Assembly: GCF_003335215.1 (NCBI RefSeq)
Contig: NZ_QPGB01000001.1
Span: forward strand, 1 to 64,000
DNA: 64,000 nucleotides
Source of the DNA: Parvibium lacunae
GTDB taxonomy: Bacteria > Pseudomonadota > Gammaproteobacteria > Burkholderiales > Burkholderiaceae_D
Direction: 5' to 3'
In this document: piece after piece, positions 17,783 through 27,017 of the stretch
Layout: each line of letters opens with the position of its first letter
Numbering within the stretch: the stretch's first letter is position 1
Notes under the pieces: model-generated
What the model was told of the DNA's origin: nothing
The model's input: only the letters and a program-made list of their open reading frames with translations
The model's database searches: none
Translations under genes and position numbers: made by a program

Positions 17783-17930
17783 GACATCCCACCCTATGAT
17801 TATGTTTAACCCCTATTTTACCCTTTGCCACAGCGCATTCTTGGTGGGGCAGTGCAGACAGCGTGTCAGCGGCGTATGCAACAGTGAGCAGGCAAGACCG
17901 CATCAACTTTATCCAAGTTTCCCTAAGTCA

Positions 17931-18797
17931 TCAGCGTGGCGGCTGAAATTGATCTTTCTGTGAGCGCATTTCTTTAAAGCAAGCGAGTGCCGCTGCTGCC
18001 CCAGGCGCAGCGTAGCCCATGACGGCTGTTTGTAAGGCGGCCTCATGACAACGCAGGAAAGGGTTCATCTGCAATTCATGCGCGAGGGTGGTGGGCACTG
18101 TTGGGCGTTGCTCGGCGCGCTGGTTTTCTACCGCTTGCCGATAGGCCAGCAAATTCGCCGCGTGTGGTTCGAGGTGGCAGGCAAAGGCGAGATTGCTGAG
18201 GGTGTATTCATGGGCGCAGTAAATATGGGTATTGCCCGGTAGTGCGCTTAACCGAGAGAGTGAGGCATTCAGGGCCTCGACTGTGCCGCCCAGCGCTGAA
18301 AAAACGCGGCCACAGCCACTGGCAAATAAGGTATCACCACAGAAGAGGGCGGGGGCGGTAGCGTCTTCTAGGTAGTAAGCCAAGTGCCCCCCAGTATGCC
18401 CTGGGACCGGGATAACCTGAATCGGGGCAAGGTCTGCTGGCATGGGCACGGTCGTCGGGCCAGCGAGCCGATGCGTTAAGTCGGCAATGGGTTCATTGTG
18501 AGGCCCATAGACAGGGACATGCGGGTAGGCTCGGCGTAATTGCGCCAAGCCGCCAATATGGTCCGGATGCTGGTGGGTAATGAGAATTTGATCTGGTGCG
18601 CATTGGTGCTGCGCCAGCCAGCGCAGCACTGGCTCAGCTTGGCCGGGGTCGATAAGGGTGATGACGGCGGCCCGTTGCCAAATGGGGGCGACCGGTTGCT
18701 TAATGACCCAAATATAGTTATCGCGGTAGGCAGGCAGGCCATGCACCGTAAAATTAGGGTGAGTAGTGATATGCTCGTGGCTGGTTTCAGTCGTCAT
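17931..18797 (-). CDS. gloB: Hydroxyacylglutathione hydrolase (glyoxalase II)
   Basis: 288 residues. The start region FTVHGLPAYRDNYIWVI is typical of GloB. The metallo-beta-lactamase motif THQHPDHIGG supplies the dinuclear metal ligands, with further ligands in VPGHTGGHLAYY and LFCGDTLFASGCGR. It hydrolyses S-lactoylglutathione to lactate and glutathione in methylglyoxal detoxification. The C-terminal FLRC ... CFKEMRS segment corresponds to the glutathione-binding domain. It is divergent from the methyltransferase gene at 18869. Confidence 0.93.
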   Translation of the reverse strand: MTTETSHEHITTHPNFTVHGLPAYRDNYIWVIKQPVAPIWQRAAVITLIDPGQAEPVLRWLAQHQCAPDQILITHQHPDHIGGLAQLRRAYPHVPVYGPHNEPIADLTHRLAGPTTVPMPADLAPIQVIPVPGHTGGHLAYYLEDATAPALFCGDTLFASGCGRVFSALGGTVEALNASLSRLSALPGNTHIYCAHEYTLSNLAFACHLEPHAANLLAYRQAVENQRAEQRPTVPTTLAHELQMNPFLRCHEAALQTAVMGYAAPGAAAALACFKEMRSQKDQFQPPR

Positions 18798-18868
18798 GCG
18801 GCTTTTTTCGTCGTGTGTTTTGTTCAGTGAGGCAATCCGTGCAACTCCGCGATCAATCTATTCTATCC

Positions 18869-19621
18869 ATGATTGACTGGTTTCAGTCGCCACCGGGACA
18901 GTATGTCTTGCAGTGGGAGCAAGAGCAATTAGATAGTGTGGTCGCTGATTTATTTGGATTCCACGCTTTGCAGTTGGGGTTGCCTGAATTAGATGCCTTG
19001 CGCGCCAATCGTATGCCATTTGTGGTCTATGCGGGCGATCATACGATTGATCGCTCGGCAGATTGGTTACCCGCAGACCATGTGACGTTACAAACGGCGC
19101 TGGTCTCTTCTTATGAAGAGTTACCTTTTGCCTCACAGTCGATTGATTTGATTGTGATGCCGCATGTGCTGGAATTTTCGGTCGATCCGCACCAGGTCCT
19201 CCGTGAGGTAGAGCGGGTGCTGCTACCCGAGGGCTATGTGGTGATTACGGGGTTTAACCCTTTCAGCCTCTGGGGGTTGCGGCAATTTGGGTTGCGCGGC
19301 ATTTTGCCGCCGATATTGCCGCAAGCGCAGCAGTTTATCGCGCTGCCCCGGATCAAAGACTGGCTCAAACTCCTCAGCTTTGAAGTTCAGCGAGGTCGTT
19401 TTGGCTGCTACCGCTTACCCTGCCGGCAAGCGAAGTGGATGGGGCGGGCAACCTGGCTTGAGCCCGCTGGCGATCGTTGGTGGCCTGTTTGTGGTGCGGT
19501 TTATTTGCTAACCGCGGTTAAGCGCCAACGCGGGATGCGGATGATTGGCCCAGCTTGGAAAGACAAAGCGAGTAAAGCGCAGGCCCTGGCCCCCGCACTA
19601 CGCACTCCCCAGGGACAATAA
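18869..19621 (+). CDS. Class I SAM-dependent methyltransferase
   Basis: 250 residues from the ATG at 18869 ([18 protein letters not shown]). The frame is open further upstream, but the family begins here. The usual motif I is poorly conserved, but [19 protein letters not shown] and [27 protein letters not shown] are typical of this betaproteobacterial methyltransferase, which sits between gloB and rnhA in many genomes. The substrate is unknown. Confidence 0.8.
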   Translation: MIDWFQSPPGQYVLQWEQEQLDSVVADLFGFHALQLGLPELDALRANRMPFVVYAGDHTIDRSADWLPADHVTLQTALVSSYEELPFASQSIDLIVMPHVLEFSVDPHQVLREVERVLLPEGYVVITGFNPFSLWGLRQFGLRGILPPILPQAQQFIALPRIKDWLKLLSFEVQRGRFGCYRLPCRQAKWMGRATWLEPAGDRWWPVCGAVYLLTAVKRQRGMRMIGPAWKDKASKAQALAPALRTPQGQ

Positions 19622-19638
19622 ATGGCAATGGCAACAAA

Positions 19639-20094
19639 ATGAAACAGGTAACGATTTATACCGATGGGGCTTGTAAAGGGAATCCTGGGCCAGGCGGCTG
19701 GGGGGTGGTGTTGCGTTATGGCACGCGCCAAAAAACGCTCTGTGGCGGGGCGCGCGAAACCACCAATAATCGGATGGAGTTACAGGCGGTGATTACGGCA
19801 TTGCAGACATTAAAAGAGCCGTGTCAGGTGGTTTTATATACTGATTCGAAATATGTCTTGCAAGGGTGGAATGATTGGCTGCCCAACTGGAAAGCGCGCG
19901 GCTGGAAAACGGCAGATAAAAAACCAGTAAAAAATCTCGATTTATGGCAGGCGCTTGATGCGGCGGTGCAGGGCCATGTCATTGATTGGCAGTGGGTGAA
20001 GGGCCATGCTGGCGAGCCGGGCAATGAATTAGCAGACTCATTAGCCAATCAGGGGGTTGCCGCTGTCATGGCACAACCCTCTGCGGTTGAGTAA
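19639..20094 (+). CDS. rnhA: Ribonuclease HI
   Basis: 151 residues. The catalytic acidic residues appear in [16 protein letters not shown] (Asp), [13 protein letters not shown] (Glu), [12 protein letters not shown] (Asp) and the C-terminal [10 protein letters not shown] (Asp), in the same order as E. coli RnhA. It degrades RNA in RNA-DNA hybrids. It lies 17 bases after the methyltransferase gene and is probably in the same transcript. Confidence 0.95.
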   Translation: MKQVTIYTDGACKGNPGPGGWGVVLRYGTRQKTLCGGARETTNNRMELQAVITALQTLKEPCQVVLYTDSKYVLQGWNDWLPNWKARGWKTADKKPVKNLDLWQALDAAVQGHVIDWQWVKGHAGEPGNELADSLANQGVAAVMAQPSAVE

Positions 20095-20104
20095 GCCGGC
20101 ACGT

Positions 20105-20701
20105 CTATGGCTTAGACCCTGGTTTTTCTTGATAGAGGGTGAGTTGTTCCCCTTGCATCTTATAACCCGCTGTACCCATCCCGGTATTACTGCGTGCGAC
20201 TTGCAAGGCGCCTTGTACCCACACGGCATCCATCAATTTAACTTGGCTGACAGGCTTCGCCATGGTGACATGAATCACTTGATTGGCAGGGGGTGGGGGC
20301 GTATGGATGCAGGCACCAAAGTAAGGCACCAATAAAAATTCTCTGACTTTTTCACCGGCAGGGTCGAGCGTTACGACGAAGCCCGGAATGCGAATACGTT
20401 TGCCATGCCAACGAGGCTCAATTGGGGCTTGGTCCCAAGCCTCACGCAGGCGTTGCAAGGCTTGAATCGCACGCGGATCGCTGTCTTTGAGCTTGCTGTA
20501 GTCAAAGGCTTTCAAGCCTGCGGCCGGGTCCCAATCTTTGGGCATCAGGTCATCCCAGGTGATGGTTTGTGCCGACTGACTGGTTGCGGTGTTTTGTGCC
20601 GGCACTGTTGGCTTAGGTTGGGCCTGACTGAACGGCGTGGTTGAGAAACACAATACTAGAACCACGCCGACCAACAGCGGGCGGCGAATCGCGATGTTCA
20701 T
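20105..20701 (-). CDS. DUF3299 protein, exported
   Basis: 198 residues from the ATG at 20701, which forms an ATGA overlap with the stop of the QueD-like gene. A signal peptide ends near SQAQ. The mature protein contains ITWDDLMPKDWDP, IPGFVVTLD and FLLVPYFGACIHTPPPPANQ, the hallmark of DUF3299. The His/Pro-rich CIHTPPPP segment may bind metal, but no function is established. It is translationally coupled to the QueD-like gene. Confidence 0.85.
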   Translation of the reverse strand: MNIAIRRPLLVGVVLVLCFSTTPFSQAQPKPTVPAQNTATSQSAQTITWDDLMPKDWDPAAGLKAFDYSKLKDSDPRAIQALQRLREAWDQAPIEPRWHGKRIRIPGFVVTLDPAGEKVREFLLVPYFGACIHTPPPPANQVIHVTMAKPVSQVKLMDAVWVQGALQVARSNTGMGTAGYKMQGEQLTLYQEKPGSKP

Positions 20702-21075
20702 GTGCCGTAATAGCTGCAACTGTCACCCGTGAGAACGCGCTCAACAGTGACGCGGTAGAGACTGGCCAAAGTCGGTTGCAGTTGCCGCCAAATGTATTGG
20801 GTTAAATTTTCCAGGGTGGCTGGCCCGAGATCGGCCACTTCATCGAGCAAATGATGATCCAATTGGCTTTGCACGGTGTGTAGTTGCTGCCGAAAAGTAT
20901 GTAGATCAAGCAGCATGCCGGTGGTTGGGTCGGCGATCCCGCGTACCGTGACTAGGGCGCGGTAGCTGTGGCCGTGAATACGCTTACTACCGAGGACTGC
21001 TGCTGGGTCAGCAAGGTAGGCACGGTTAAGGGTATGAGCCGCTTCAAAAATAAACGATTGGGTTAGTTCATGCAT
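20698..21075 (-). CDS. QueD-like 6-pyruvoyl-tetrahydropterin synthase family protein lacking the catalytic cysteine
   Basis: 125 residues from the ATG at 21075. The zinc-binding histidines are present (FEAAHTL and HGHSY), as are the LDHHLLDEV segment and a C-terminal VERV. Set against E. coli QueD (HKCGRLHGH), the equivalent segment here is LGSKRIHGH, so serine replaces the cysteine that starts catalysis. Members without this cysteine may carry out another reaction on dihydroneopterin triphosphate. No queC, queE or queF gene lies nearby. Fold assignment is confident; the reaction is not. Confidence 0.8.
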   Translation of the reverse strand: MHELTQSFIFEAAHTLNRAYLADPAAVLGSKRIHGHSYRALVTVRGIADPTTGMLLDLHTFRQQLHTVQSQLDHHLLDEVADLGPATLENLTQYIWRQLQPTLASLYRVTVERVLTGDSCSYYGT

Positions 21076-21166
21076 GAGAGTGAGCGCGCGCAGCAAAGCA
21101 AAATTGAGCCAAATTTTAACATGCAGCCTTTGGCGAATGGTGCGTTGGCTTGTGGTGCTCTATCGC

Positions 21167-22333
21167 TTAGTCGCGTGCCGGTCGGCTGCTCTCAGTGAGC
21201 AGTGCGTGCAAACGTTGCAAGCCCAGTTTGATTTGCGCTGCGTTGCTGTGACTGAAATTAAGCCGCATCGCCGGATAAACTTGAGACGTGTCGGCAAAGA
21301 AGGGTTGGCCTGGCATGAAGGCCACTTTATTTGCCAGCGCTTTTTGCAGTAGTGCCATCATGTCGTGTTGCTGTGTTAACCGAACCCAGAAAAACAAGCC
21401 TCCCACGGGGCGTTCCCACTGGGCCAGCGCCGCAAAATCTTGGTTCAGACAGTCTGCCATGATCTCGCGTTGCTGCCGGTAATGTTGCCGTAATGCGTTT
21501 AGGTGCGCAGGGTAAGCTGGTGATTGTACAAATTCGTTCAGCAGATATTGCCCCCAGCGATTGCTGTGCAAATCACTGGCTTGCTTGATTTTTAGCAGCG
21601 CATCATAGAGGGCTGGATGGGCTGCCAGGTAGCCCAGCCGCAGACCTGGGATGGCGACTTTTGAGAAACTGCCCAAATACACCCATTTGGCACGCTGCAA
21701 AAAGCTGCAAATAGGCGTACGTTCACAGTCCTCGTAAACCAGCTCACGATAGGGGTCGTCTTCGACTAGGCCAACCTCAAATTCATCTAACAGACTGGCA
21801 ATCGCCTGCCGCGTCGCCAGGCTGTAGCATTGTCCAGTGGGGTTTTGGAAGGTAGGAATAAGATAGACAAACGCAGGCCGTTCGCGTGCCAGCTGTGTGC
21901 GCAACGCGGCTAAATCGGGGCCTGATTCACCCGGTTGCAATTCAATCAGCCGTGCGCCAAAAAAACGGAAGCATTGGGTGGCTGCCAAATAAGTAGGGCG
22001 CTCCACCATGACTGCGGTACCCGGATCAATACATAGTTTGCTGATTAAATCGATGCCCTGTTGTGACCCTGCGGTGACAAGAATCTGTTCGGCGCTTACC
22101 GGTAAGCCCAGCGTTTGCAGATGGGCGGCGATGGTCGCCCGGAAAGCGGGCTCTCCCTGACTTTCACCATATTGGTTAAAACGCGCAGGAATCCGGCTAA
22201 GATCGAGTTCTGGCATACAAGCGGCAGCCGGCAGGCCGCCTGCGAAAGAAATCATGTCGGGTTGCTGGGCGACAGCTAAGATTTCGCGCACCAGTGAGCT
22301 ACTGAGATGTTGTGTCCGAGTCGACAATTGCAT
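21167..22333 (-). CDS. PLP-dependent aminotransferase of the MocR/2-aminoadipate aminotransferase type
   Basis: 388 residues of fold-type I aminotransferase without a helix-turn-helix domain. It contains MISFAGGLPAAACMPEL, ILVTAGSQQGIDLISKL, PTFQNPTGQCYSLATRQ and the PLP lysine in YLGSFSKVAIPGLRLGYL. These match the LysN / 2-aminoadipate transaminase group, which acts on amino acids with broad preference. It is divergent from a DMT transporter gene and shares a 70-bp intergenic region with two similar palindromes, which suggests a shared regulator. Confidence 0.85.
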   Translation of the reverse strand: MQLSTRTQHLSSSLVREILAVAQQPDMISFAGGLPAAACMPELDLSRIPARFNQYGESQGEPAFRATIAAHLQTLGLPVSAEQILVTAGSQQGIDLISKLCIDPGTAVMVERPTYLAATQCFRFFGARLIELQPGESGPDLAALRTQLARERPAFVYLIPTFQNPTGQCYSLATRQAIASLLDEFEVGLVEDDPYRELVYEDCERTPICSFLQRAKWVYLGSFSKVAIPGLRLGYLAAHPALYDALLKIKQASDLHSNRWGQYLLNEFVQSPAYPAHLNALRQHYRQQREIMADCLNQDFAALAQWERPVGGLFFWVRLTQQHDMMALLQKALANKVAFMPGQPFFADTSQVYPAMRLNFSHSNAAQIKLGLQRLHALLTESSRPARD

Positions 22334-22336
22334 TTT

Positions 22337-22350
22337 TAAGTATCCGCTTA
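22337..22350. promoter_or_regulatory. Palindromic operator candidate 1 (TAAGTATCCGCTTA)
   Basis: Inverted repeat TAAG-N6-CTTA lying 3 bp upstream of the aminotransferase start codon. It closely resembles the second site at 22383-22396, with which it shares the frame TTTTAAGT-N4-CTTA. Both lie between the divergent aminotransferase and transporter genes. A common repressor is the simplest explanation. Confidence 0.45.
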
Positions 22351-22382
22351 ACTTTTAGCGTAGTATGCCCCATGCAAACTTT

Positions 22383-22396
22383 TAAGTAAACACTTA
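22383..22396. promoter_or_regulatory. Palindromic operator candidate 2 (TAAGTAAACACTTA)
   Basis: Inverted repeat TAAGT-N4-ACTTA located 10 bp upstream of the DMT transporter start. Its centre is 46 bp from that of the first site, so the two could be bound cooperatively. No regulator gene lies alongside. Confidence 0.45.
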
Positions 22397-22406
22397 CAAT
22401 CATCGA

Positions 22407-23396
22407 ATGCAGACTGCCCCTTCTCCAGTAACACCCTCTGAAGTGTCTCAGGCCGCGATCATGCGTCGGCGCTATCGACTCGGTCTGTTAGCCGCGCTGT
22501 TGGGCGCGGTGTTGTTTTCGGCCAAGGCAATTATCGTGAAGTTGAGCTATCGCTATAACGTCGATGCAGAGACCCAACTGGCGATGCGGATGGGCCTGGC
22601 CTTGCCTTTTTTTGGTTTGTTGTTGCTCTGGGATAGTTATCGGCAACGCGTCAAAGGCGCTCAATTACAGACAGCCAAGCCTTATCCCAAGGGTTGGCGT
22701 GCGATAGGTCAACTCGTGATTGTGGGCTTACTCGGCTACTATGCGGCCAGCTATCTTGATTTTTTAGGGCTACAGCACATCAGTGCCGCGCTGGAGCGAT
22801 TGATTCTTTTTCTTTACCCAACTCTGGTGTTGTTATTTTCACGTTGGTGGTTTGCTAAACCGATTCGACGTGAGCAATGGTGGGCCTTGTTGATCAGCTA
22901 CGCCGGGATTGGTTTCGTCTTTATTCACGACGTGCAGTTAGGCGGCGCAACCGTCGTCCTGGGCGCCATGCTAGTTTTTGCCAGTGCGATCTGTTATGCC
23001 TTGTACTTGGTATTTTGTGGTGAGCTGGTGAGTCGCTACGGTAGTTTACGGCTGACGGTGATGGCGACAACCGTGGCGGCATTGGCTTGCTTGATCCAGT
23101 TTTTTCTGTTGCGCGGTGCAGCGGGCTGGATGACTGTTTTAGCTTACCCTTGGCCAGTTTACGGATTGGCATTGGTCAATGCGTTTTTTTGTACGGTGTT
23201 ACCCGTTAATTTAACGATGCTCGCGATTGCATACTGCGGCGCGGGGGTGACGTCGCAAACGGGTATGGTGGGGCCGCTAGCGACAATCGTGCTCGGTGCG
23301 CTGTTACTGGGTGAACCAATTTCTGTCTGGCAACTTGTGGGTGCTGCGGTGGTATTGCTGGGGATTTACTTACTGAGTCGATATCGTTTTCAATGA
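22407..23396 (+). CDS. DMT-family (EamA) membrane transporter
   Basis: 329 residues with ten predicted hydrophobic segments arranged as two EamA repeats. The first includes LLAALLGAVLFSAKAIIVKLSY, and the second ends LGALLLGEPISVWQLVGAAVVLLGIYLLSR, the characteristic C-terminal helix pair. DMT proteins typically export amino acids or other metabolites. The divergent aminotransferase gene suggests that the substrate may be an amino acid, but nothing in the sequence specifies it. Confidence 0.85.
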   Translation: MQTAPSPVTPSEVSQAAIMRRRYRLGLLAALLGAVLFSAKAIIVKLSYRYNVDAETQLAMRMGLALPFFGLLLLWDSYRQRVKGAQLQTAKPYPKGWRAIGQLVIVGLLGYYAASYLDFLGLQHISAALERLILFLYPTLVLLFSRWWFAKPIRREQWWALLISYAGIGFVFIHDVQLGGATVVLGAMLVFASAICYALYLVFCGELVSRYGSLRLTVMATTVAALACLIQFFLLRGAAGWMTVLAYPWPVYGLALVNAFFCTVLPVNLTMLAIAYCGAGVTSQTGMVGPLATIVLGALLLGEPISVWQLVGAAVVLLGIYLLSRYRFQ

Positions 23397-23413
23397 GGAA
23401 AAAGGAGAGTGTC

Positions 23414-24388
23414 ATGGCTTACGCGATTCGTGTTCATCAAACCGGTGGACCTGAGGTATTGCATTACGAAGCGGTGGAGGTGGGGATGCCAGGGCCGGGG
23501 GAAGTCCGGGTTAAGCACCATGCGATTGGCCTCAATTACATTGATGTCTATTTCCGCACGGGGCTTTACCCACAGCCTTTACCCGGGGTGATTGGTAAAG
23601 AAGCTGCAGGGGTGATTGAAGCGGTTGGCCCAGGCGTGGAAGAAGTCGCGGTGGGCGACCGAGTGGCTTATGCCTGTAATCCCAATGGCGCCTATGCGAC
23701 CGAGCGGGTGATGCCCGCCAGCCATTTGGTTAAATTACCGGATGCGATTGATTTTGAAACAGCGGCAGCCATGATGCTGCAAGGATTAACCGCGCAATAT
23801 TTATTACGCCGTACCTACCCAGTCAAAGCGGGTGACACTATCCTGATTCATGCTGCAGCGGGCGGGGTAGGGTTGATTGCCTGTCAGTGGGCGCGGGCGC
23901 TGGGCGCCACCGTGATCGGTACGGTCAGTACGCCAGAAAAGGCCGCACTCGCGCAAGCGCACGGTTGTACGCATACGATTCTCTACACCCAAGAAGATGT
24001 TGCCCAGCGGGTGCGGGCGCTGACCAATGGCCAAGGCGTGCCAGTCGTCTATGACTCTGTTGGTAAAGATACGCTGATGGCGTCTTTGGACAGCTTGCAG
24101 CCACGCGGCTTGTTTGTTTCATATGGCAACGCCAGTGGGCCGATACAGAACTTTGATCTTGGTTTGCTGGCGCAAAAAGGCTCGCTGTATGTGACCCGAC
24201 CAACCTTGTTTTCCTATACAGCGCAGCGCACCGAATTACTTGCCGCCGCGCAAGAGTTGTTTGACGTTGTGCTAAGTGGCCAGGTAAAAATCAGTGTCAA
24301 TCAACGCTTTGCATTGGCCGATGCAGCAGCGGCACACCGGGCCTTAGAAGCCCGACAGACAACTGGCTCGACCATCCTCCTGCCATAA
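23414..24388 (+). CDS. qor: NADPH:quinone oxidoreductase (zeta-crystallin type)
   Basis: 324 residues from the ATG at 23414, preceded by AAAAGGAGA. It begins MAYAIRVHQTGGPEVLHYE and contains GLNYIDVYFRTGLYP, the family motif AAMMLQGLTAQYLL and the Rossmann motif IHAAAGGVGLIACQWA, all diagnostic of QOR in the zinc-free medium-chain reductase family. It reduces quinones with NADPH. It lies in a run with the DMT and ketopantoate reductase genes. Confidence 0.9.
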   Translation: MAYAIRVHQTGGPEVLHYEAVEVGMPGPGEVRVKHHAIGLNYIDVYFRTGLYPQPLPGVIGKEAAGVIEAVGPGVEEVAVGDRVAYACNPNGAYATERVMPASHLVKLPDAIDFETAAAMMLQGLTAQYLLRRTYPVKAGDTILIHAAAGGVGLIACQWARALGATVIGTVSTPEKAALAQAHGCTHTILYTQEDVAQRVRALTNGQGVPVVYDSVGKDTLMASLDSLQPRGLFVSYGNASGPIQNFDLGLLAQKGSLYVTRPTLFSYTAQRTELLAAAQELFDVVLSGQVKISVNQRFALADAAAAHRALEARQTTGSTILLP

Positions 24389-24418
24389 CCTGTCCGTGGA
24401 TTAAGCAAGGAGCGAGCA

Positions 24419-25447
24419 GTGGCATCTAGAAAAATTACCATCATTGGTGCGGGGGCAGTGGGCGGGGTGATCGGTGCGCGTTTGGCGCTGGCCGGCCATA
24501 CGGTGAGCTTGCTGGCGCGCGGCGCGCATCTGGCCGCGATTCAGAAAGATGGCTTGATGTTTGACGACGTACCGCATGATGCAAGCCATGTTGCGCGAGT
24601 AACAGCCAGTGATAACACCAGCACTTTGGCTGCGATGGTGGGGGTGCAGGATGCGCTGATCATCGCGCTGAAAGCCCCGGCCATTCCAGCGATTTTAAGT
24701 AGCCTGCAGCCCTTGGTGGGGCCTGATACGGTGGTGATTCCGGCTATCAATGGCATTCCCTGGTGGTATCCCTATGGGCAGCATACTGCCACGGCTGGCT
24801 CAGCGCTCACCACGATGCCGCCGATTCTTGCGGTTGATCCTGACGGTCTGGCGTTAACCCGGCTTGCCGGGCAGCATATTATCGGAGCTGTGGTGCATTT
24901 CGCCGCCAATATGCCGGCCCCTGGACGGGTGCAGCTGTCTTCTTATCAGCAAGTCATTTTGGGTGAGCCAGTCGGTGGCCTGTCGGACCGGCTGTCGGCT
25001 TGGCAAGCGCTATTCAATGAGGCGGGACTGCTGTGTGAGCAGACGCCAGACATTCGGCTTGCGCTATGGACTAAGTTACTCGGTAACTTGTCTTTCAACC
25101 CTGTTACTGCGTTGACGGGCTACACCTTGGTGGCGGCTGCCAGCGATCCTGGTACGGTCGGGATTATCACCAGCATGATGCAAGAAGGAATCGCGGTCGC
25201 TGCTGCCTGCGGCGTGCAAATTCAGATGAGTATTCCCGAGCGCATTGCGATTGGGCGAGGCCTAGGCCCGGTTCGCACTTCGATGTTGCAAGACATGGAA
25301 GCCGCTCGGCCACTAGAAACCGGGGCGTTAATCGAAGCCGTGATTGAACTAGGCCAGCAACATGGCGTGCCTACCCCGACTTGCAGCTTGGTGTTGGCCT
25401 TATTGCAGGCAGCTGTGCTGGGCCGACAACGAACCCGCCAAGAATGA
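24419..25447 (+). CDS. Ketopantoate reductase family protein
   Basis: 342 residues with a GTG start preceded by AAGGAGCGAGC. The N-terminal Rossmann motif IIGAGAVGGVIGARLALAGH is followed by LIIALKAP and NGIPWW. The C-terminal half carries KLLGNLSFNPVTALTG with the family lysine and NP pair, and a late DMEAARPLETGALI segment. PanE proteins reduce 2-dehydropantoate to pantoate with NADPH. Several paralogues exist in betaproteobacteria, so the pathway role is not certain. Confidence 0.85.
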   Translation: MASRKITIIGAGAVGGVIGARLALAGHTVSLLARGAHLAAIQKDGLMFDDVPHDASHVARVTASDNTSTLAAMVGVQDALIIALKAPAIPAILSSLQPLVGPDTVVIPAINGIPWWYPYGQHTATAGSALTTMPPILAVDPDGLALTRLAGQHIIGAVVHFAANMPAPGRVQLSSYQQVILGEPVGGLSDRLSAWQALFNEAGLLCEQTPDIRLALWTKLLGNLSFNPVTALTGYTLVAAASDPGTVGIITSMMQEGIAVAAACGVQIQMSIPERIAIGRGLGPVRTSMLQDMEAARPLETGALIEAVIELGQQHGVPTPTCSLVLALLQAAVLGRQRTRQE

Positions 25448-25468
25448 TGCGCCAGCGTTACTCAACAG

Positions 25469-25497
25469 TTGGCCTGTGCGGCTAAAAGGTGTATAAT
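25469..25497 (+). promoter_or_regulatory. Sigma70-type promoter of tRNA-Phe
   Basis: TTGGCC (25469-25474), a 17-bp spacer and TATAAT (25492-25497), ending 13 bp before the tRNA. Confidence 0.65.
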
Positions 25498-25510
25498 ATT
25501 GGTCTTAGTT

Positions 25511-25586
<76 letters not shown>

Positions 25587-25595
25587 GTATTCATC

Positions 25596-25616
25596 AACGC
25601 CCCGCTAGGGGCGTTT
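25596..25616 (+). terminator. Intrinsic terminator of tRNA-Phe
   Basis: Stem AACGCCCC / GGGGCGTT with a five-base loop, followed by TTGCTTTTCT. It also separates the tRNA from the convergent signalling operon. Confidence 0.8.
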
Positions 25617-25670
25617 TGCTTTTCTAAGGCAATGTCTGCTTTCCAGACGGCACTTTGCTGCTGACGCCCC

Positions 25671-27017
25671 TCATTCACGGTAAACCACCACATCAAGCAA
25701 GTGCCCATCGGTGCGTTCAAAGCTCGCGAGCTGGCGAATCAAATCATTATCTAACTTGAAGTCTTTGGCGAGCAGCAGGATACCGCTGTGGCTGATCAAG
25801 TCTTGCGCTAGGACCATTCCCGCACGGAGGGCATCCGTTGAAAGCGTTCTAACCGGGCGCTGGATTGCCTGTTTTTGGGCGGCATGTTCTTGGCTTAAAT
25901 AATCGACGACTCGTGGGTCATACCGTTTTCCTTTATGCGCATGGATAAAATCACGAGCGTCCTCAGCGCTGAGTTTTTTAGGGCTGATCAAGCCCATTTG
26001 CAACTCATCGAAATCTTCTGCAACAGCTAAAATGCGTGCGCCTAAAGGAATCCCTTCCCCTGCGAGATTGTCTGGATAACCCTGACCATCATAACGCTCA
26101 TGGTGCAGGCGAATCAGTTGGGCGGCGGGTCGTAGCTCTTCCAAACTCATCAGCGCAGCCTCGCCTTTGGTCACGTGTTTAGCAATTTGCTTTAGTTCCT
26201 CGCTCTGCATCGTGGTGATCGGTTTAATCATGAGGTGATCGGGTAAACCAATTTTGCCAATATCATGCAGCAGCCCAGCAAAAAAAATAGTTCGACATTC
26301 CGCTTCATTTAAGCCCATACGCAAGGCAATGCCCTGTGCCAAATCAGCGACACGCTTTGAATGTCCCGCCATAAGCGGGCTACGCAGTTCGATTAAATTA
26401 GCGAAGGTTCTGACCGCGTGGGCAAAGGTGGTTTGTAAGTGCTGATGCGCGAGATCTAGAAAAGAATAGGTCTGCTGTAATTCTTTCGTGCGATCTTGCA
26501 CGCGCTGCTCTAATTCATCATTCAAACTTTGCAAGGCATGATTCTGCGCTTGCGTTAAAGCTTGTAAGCGGCGATTTTCATCGGCCATGGATTTGAATTC
26601 AAAGGCCTCACGTAAAATCGCCAAGACCTCTTCATCATCCCATGGCTTGCTGATGTAACGATAAATTTTGCCGCGGTTAATGGCGTCAATGGTCGCCCGC
26701 ATATCCGCATAGCCTGTTAGTAATAAACGAATGCAGTGAGGCTGTAACGCGCGGATCGTTTCCAACGTTTGCGCACCATCAAGACCCGGCATCCGCATAT
26801 CACTGATCACCAGATCAAATTCTTTTTCACGGCAGAGTGCGATCCCCGCTTCGCCAGATTCGGCAACCTCTATCTGATAGCCGTGGGGTCTAAACAGACG
26901 CCGTAAAGCGTTCGTGATCCCCACCTCATCATCAATCAACAAGAGCCTGGGTTTGGGCGTGAGGGAGTCTGAATCTGACACAGAAGCTTCAGGGGGGGGA
27001 GAAGAAACCGAGTTCAT
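25671..27017 (-). CDS. Response regulator with HD-GYP domain (cyclic-di-GMP phosphodiesterase)
   Basis: 448 residues from the ATG at 27017, which overlaps the HDOD stop as ATGA; a longer start at 27044 is possible. REC domain: LLLIDDEVG, phosphoacceptor Asp in DLVISDMRMPG, and SKPWDDE after the conserved Lys. A coiled coil follows, then an intact HD-GYP domain with GHSKRVADLAQ, LLHDIGKIGLPD and HHERYDGQGYP. The metal and signature residues are present, so c-di-GMP hydrolysis to GMP is expected. About 70 further residues end the protein. It is the last gene of a four-gene operon and a likely output for the histidine kinase upstream. Confidence 0.9.
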   Translation of the reverse strand: MNSVSSPPPEASVSDSDSLTPKPRLLLIDDEVGITNALRRLFRPHGYQIEVAESGEAGIALCREKEFDLVISDMRMPGLDGAQTLETIRALQPHCIRLLLTGYADMRATIDAINRGKIYRYISKPWDDEEVLAILREAFEFKSMADENRRLQALTQAQNHALQSLNDELEQRVQDRTKELQQTYSFLDLAHQHLQTTFAHAVRTFANLIELRSPLMAGHSKRVADLAQGIALRMGLNEAECRTIFFAGLLHDIGKIGLPDHLMIKPITTMQSEELKQIAKHVTKGEAALMSLEELRPAAQLIRLHHERYDGQGYPDNLAGEGIPLGARILAVAEDFDELQMGLISPKKLSAEDARDFIHAHKGKRYDPRVVDYLSQEHAAQKQAIQRPVRTLSTDALRAGMVLAQDLISHSGILLLAKDFKLDNDLIRQLASFERTDGHLLDVVVYRE

